A stretch of 64,000 bases of DNA from NCBI GenBank assembly GCA_030762935.1, contig CM060899.1, positions 57,338,501-57,402,500 of the forward strand. Reading direction: 5' to 3'. Below the pieces are notes generated by a model. The model ran no database searches and was not told the DNA's origin. It worked only from the letters and a program-made list of their open reading frames with translations. Of the stretch, positions 61,801-64,000 are shown piece by piece. The stretch's first letter is position 1; each line of letters starts with the position of its first letter. Source of the stretch: Hymenopus coronatus (taxonomy: Eukaryota > Arthropoda > Insecta > Mantodea > Hymenopodidae). The position numbers and the translations under genes are program-made.

Positions 61801-63956
61801 TCAGCAGTGATATGTAAGCAGGCCTTTTGTTTATCCTTCAGAGTTCAAATTTGTCATGTCAGTAATCAGTTTTTGCTTTATGTAACAGTAAAACATGCAT
61901 GAATTCATGCAATGCACTTAAGCAGTGAATTTAGTGGCTAGTCGAAATATTGCAAAGTCAAGCTTGAAATATTATTTTTAGGGTATACAGATTTTTTAAA
62001 AAGATACAACAAAGACAGAGAAATCAACTCAATTTCAAAAATGTGCAGTGAATTATTGCTAAAGTATGTGGTGTTTGACAAAGCAAGTGTCTCTTATGAG
62101 GTATTTACCTCACCTTGCATTAGACAGTGTGTGAGTAAGAAGGAAAGTATGCAAAGAGTGGAGGAAATGAAGTGGCAACCATATTTATAACTATGTCTGA
62201 TTCACTGGAAAGCAAACTCTCCCATTTGAAAGGTAGTGTATGTGATTAAAAATATGATGTCATGGCTTTCTCTAGTTGATCAGCAAACAACTTTTCTTAC
62301 AAAAGATTATTCTTTTATCATGCTAATAATCAAGTTAAACATTGATGTTATTACTTGATTCTTTGTAAGCAGAAGCGAAATAAGGGAATGAGGCTAAAGC
62401 AATAGTCAATTCCATTAAAAGCCGGTCGCTATGTGAAACGATTCAAATTCTGTTCCCTTTGCTTACAAGGAGTAAAAAAAAATTGATGTGTTCCATTCAC
62501 ATGACTTTCTCTAGCTGTTCTGCAAACAAAGCTTTTATTCAAAAGATTAATCTTTTATCTACATCATGCTAATTAAGATAAACATAAGCAGAAATAGTCT
62601 TACTCTTTGCTTCCTTGTAACTAGAAGGGAAATAAGAAAATGCACAGGCTAAAGCAATAGTCAAGTCCTTTAAAAGCTGGTCGATATGTGGTATTTAACC
62701 AACTTTTCGTTTTTGAGCTATGCTGTCGGCAAGGACAGACACACATGGACCTTTTCTGAAAATGTTTTTTTTTTTTTTTTTTTTTTGGACTCAGAGCATC
62801 TCAAAACATATCTCCGGTGAAATCATGGTATCAAATTTTTGGGTAGAATATAATACCTTGTCTACTCACTATGTATATTGTGCATGCGGGCTAGAGAAAA
62901 TATGAAGACAGACAAAAGAAAGATAATCTACCGTTAGAGAAAAGTTTAAGCAACTTAAAATTAAAACCATGCAATAGGAGAAAGTGGGTAGTTACTCAAG
63001 CAATGAGTAGATGGCCTCTGAAGATGCCAACAGAGAGATGGGTAAAACATTAGGAGCTTCAGCATGTATTATACCATGGCCAAAAAGCCTGGAAAATTCA
63101 TTCTATTGGAAAATATCTTTTTGCTGTCAAAATACTCTAAAATGAATAAGTTATGTGTTTACATTATTCATTCTCTTGGAAGCTGAAATTGATGAAGTGA
63201 CAGGACCCAAATATTACACTTAAAAGTAAAACAATTGTAGAATTGTGGTTATCATTTCCTTTTACCAGCAACCATGAAACAACATAATTGGTGGGAGATC
63301 TGACATGGTTGGAAGGGAAGCTGAAAATGGCAAAAAAGTGACAGGACCCAGATAGTGCAAGGTTAACCCACTGTGCAGATTAATTATTTTATAATATTTG
63401 AGGTTATGTGGTACATGAACTACCTAAAGGTGATCCCATCATTGCAGCGCTGTTAATATGTTTGGTCAACTGATATTTTGGGTTAAACAGAGACTTGCAC
63501 ATTTTTGCATTTTCCTGCCTTCCTATTGGATGATATAGTTCAACACTATATGCTGCTTAACGCAGTTCATACCTGTTGCAGCATATGTTTTTGCAACGGT
63601 TGCCTGCCTGACATTTCATAGCAAACACACCATTTTGCAGCAACATTATCCATGTACACATTCTCTCTTAAAACATACATGTCACATACATATTTTGGTA
63701 CAGTTTAGTTCCTTTATAATGTAATTACTCACCAAATCCTCCATTTGTGTGCTAAGATGATACACCTTCCAGCCATTCAGTTTTTGCAGCAGTTGTTTTT
63801 GATTGGCAAGGTCAGCAACTGTAGGTCGCCGTTCATCCTTGGGCTTAACATCATTATAGCGAAGGTAATGGTTGTGTCGAGACTTCCAAGTATGTCTGTA
63901 GCTATTGATTAGTGAGATATTTGGTCTTTTGGGAATGAAGACTTTTTCCTCTGGAA
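58662..63956 (-). CDS. SAP130: SAP130 (Sin3A-associated protein 130), C-terminal three exons; gene continues past the window
   Basis: Three minus-strand exons, 63956-63733, 60007-59894 and 58811-58662, join in frame (phase 0 at both visible junctions) and end at TGA. The product matches the remembered C-terminal region of animal SAP130: an RPNISLINSYRHTWK segment (vertebrate RPPITLLRHYRNPWK), an ANQK...GWKVYHL block, a coiled-coil-like segment with FERLSAM, then the signature INELI-GNMQR-K...DQ..EA and a Lys/Arg-rich end. SAP130 is a nuclear scaffold subunit of the Sin3-HDAC corepressor complex, and its C-terminus binds Sin3. Introns of 3.7 and 1.1 kb carry SINE and H insertions. The upstream exons lie beyond 64000. 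Confidence 0.88.
59894..60007 (-). CDS. SAP130: SAP130 exon (penultimate)
   Basis: A 114-nt exon (38 codons, phase 0-0) with acceptor TTGCAG and donor AAG then GTAAGG. It encodes SELEMQVFERLSAMLKVMEK through to VNELIK, a charged amphipathic, probably coiled-coil segment that leads into the GNMQR motif of the next exon. Confidence 0.88.
61052..61285 (+). mobile_element. SINE family C in SAP130 intron
   Basis: Best copy of the family: head GGTGGTAGTGTGTCACC, B box GAGTTCAAATCTCGC, body to GGTAAAGGACGTTAAGC. Confidence 0.65.
62255..62975 (+). mobile_element. H element with a second H inserted, SAP130 intron
   Basis: The outer copy's halves (62255-62478, 62905-62975) are separated by an inner copy (62479-62902) that has both ends: TTGATGTGTTCCATTCAC at one side and the palindrome with GCGGGCTAGAGAAAAT at the other. 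The nesting defines the termini of the family. Confidence 0.7.
63733..63956 (-). CDS. SAP130: SAP130 exon (third from last)
   Basis: Acceptor GGTATTTTAG, donor TTG then GTGAGT. The 224-nt exon needs one nucleotide from the previous exon and ends in phase 0. It encodes PEEKVFIPKRPNISLINSYR and, further on, ANQKQLLQKLNGWKVYHL, the conserved first part of the SAP130 C-terminal domain. Confidence 0.85.
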
Positions 63957-64000
63957 CTAAAATACCATTTTTATTTGTAGATAGCTTTGAAATATTTTAT

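Overview
This is animal nuclear DNA: AT-rich, with spliced genes, tRNA-derived SINEs, mariner copies and one very abundant interspersed repeat. Nothing here fixes the phylum. A protostome invertebrate, perhaps an arthropod relative, is my guess from the mariner load and gene style; the only confidently named gene (SAP130) just says metazoan. Few of the open frames are real. Most lie in repeats.

Layout. (1) 1-12 kb: repeat-rich DNA, mainly copies of a ~0.85-1.2 kb element called 'H' below. One end of H is a ~44-bp palindrome. The other end is TCTGATGTG-like, with a subterminal ACTTTCTCTAC that is repeated inverted beside the palindrome. This resembles non-autonomous Helentrons (HINE/DINE-1-like). 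(2) 12.2-24.2 kb, minus strand: a four-exon gene rebuilt from splice sites and matching phases. It encodes a signal peptide, a short basic/acidic N-terminal region and a long Gly/Ser then Gly/Asp repeat (827 aa), probably a secreted silk-, glue- or matrix-like protein. A TATA box precedes the first exon, and intron 1 holds a 2.1-kb GTGA-type satellite. (3) 24.5-31.7 kb: more H copies, SINEs and mariner remnants. (4) 31.75-48.29 kb: a giant, almost perfect inverted repeat. The arms are about 7.4 and 9.1 kb, the loop about 63 bp, and the whole is inserted into an H copy with a 6-7 bp target duplication. Termini (5'-AG, TC-3') and size recall Polinton/Maverick transposons, but no polymerase, integrase, ATPase or capsid gene was recognised. 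Each arm carries small secreted-protein-like genes, a Cys-repeat gene (broken in the left arm), SINEs, an H copy and blocks of tandem repeats. (5) 48.9-55.4 kb: a 6.4-kb TCAC-type satellite of the same kind as the one in intron 1, on the opposite strand, interrupted by SINE sequence. (6) 56.8-58.0 kb: a decayed mariner with both terminal repeats. (7) 58.66-64.0 kb, minus strand: the last three exons of SAP130, a Sin3/HDAC corepressor subunit; the gene continues beyond the window.

The two host genes (secreted repeat protein and SAP130) are unrelated in function. The unit most worth following is the giant palindrome: mobile by its footprint, with divergent secreted cargo genes at its centre and no recognised transposition machinery.
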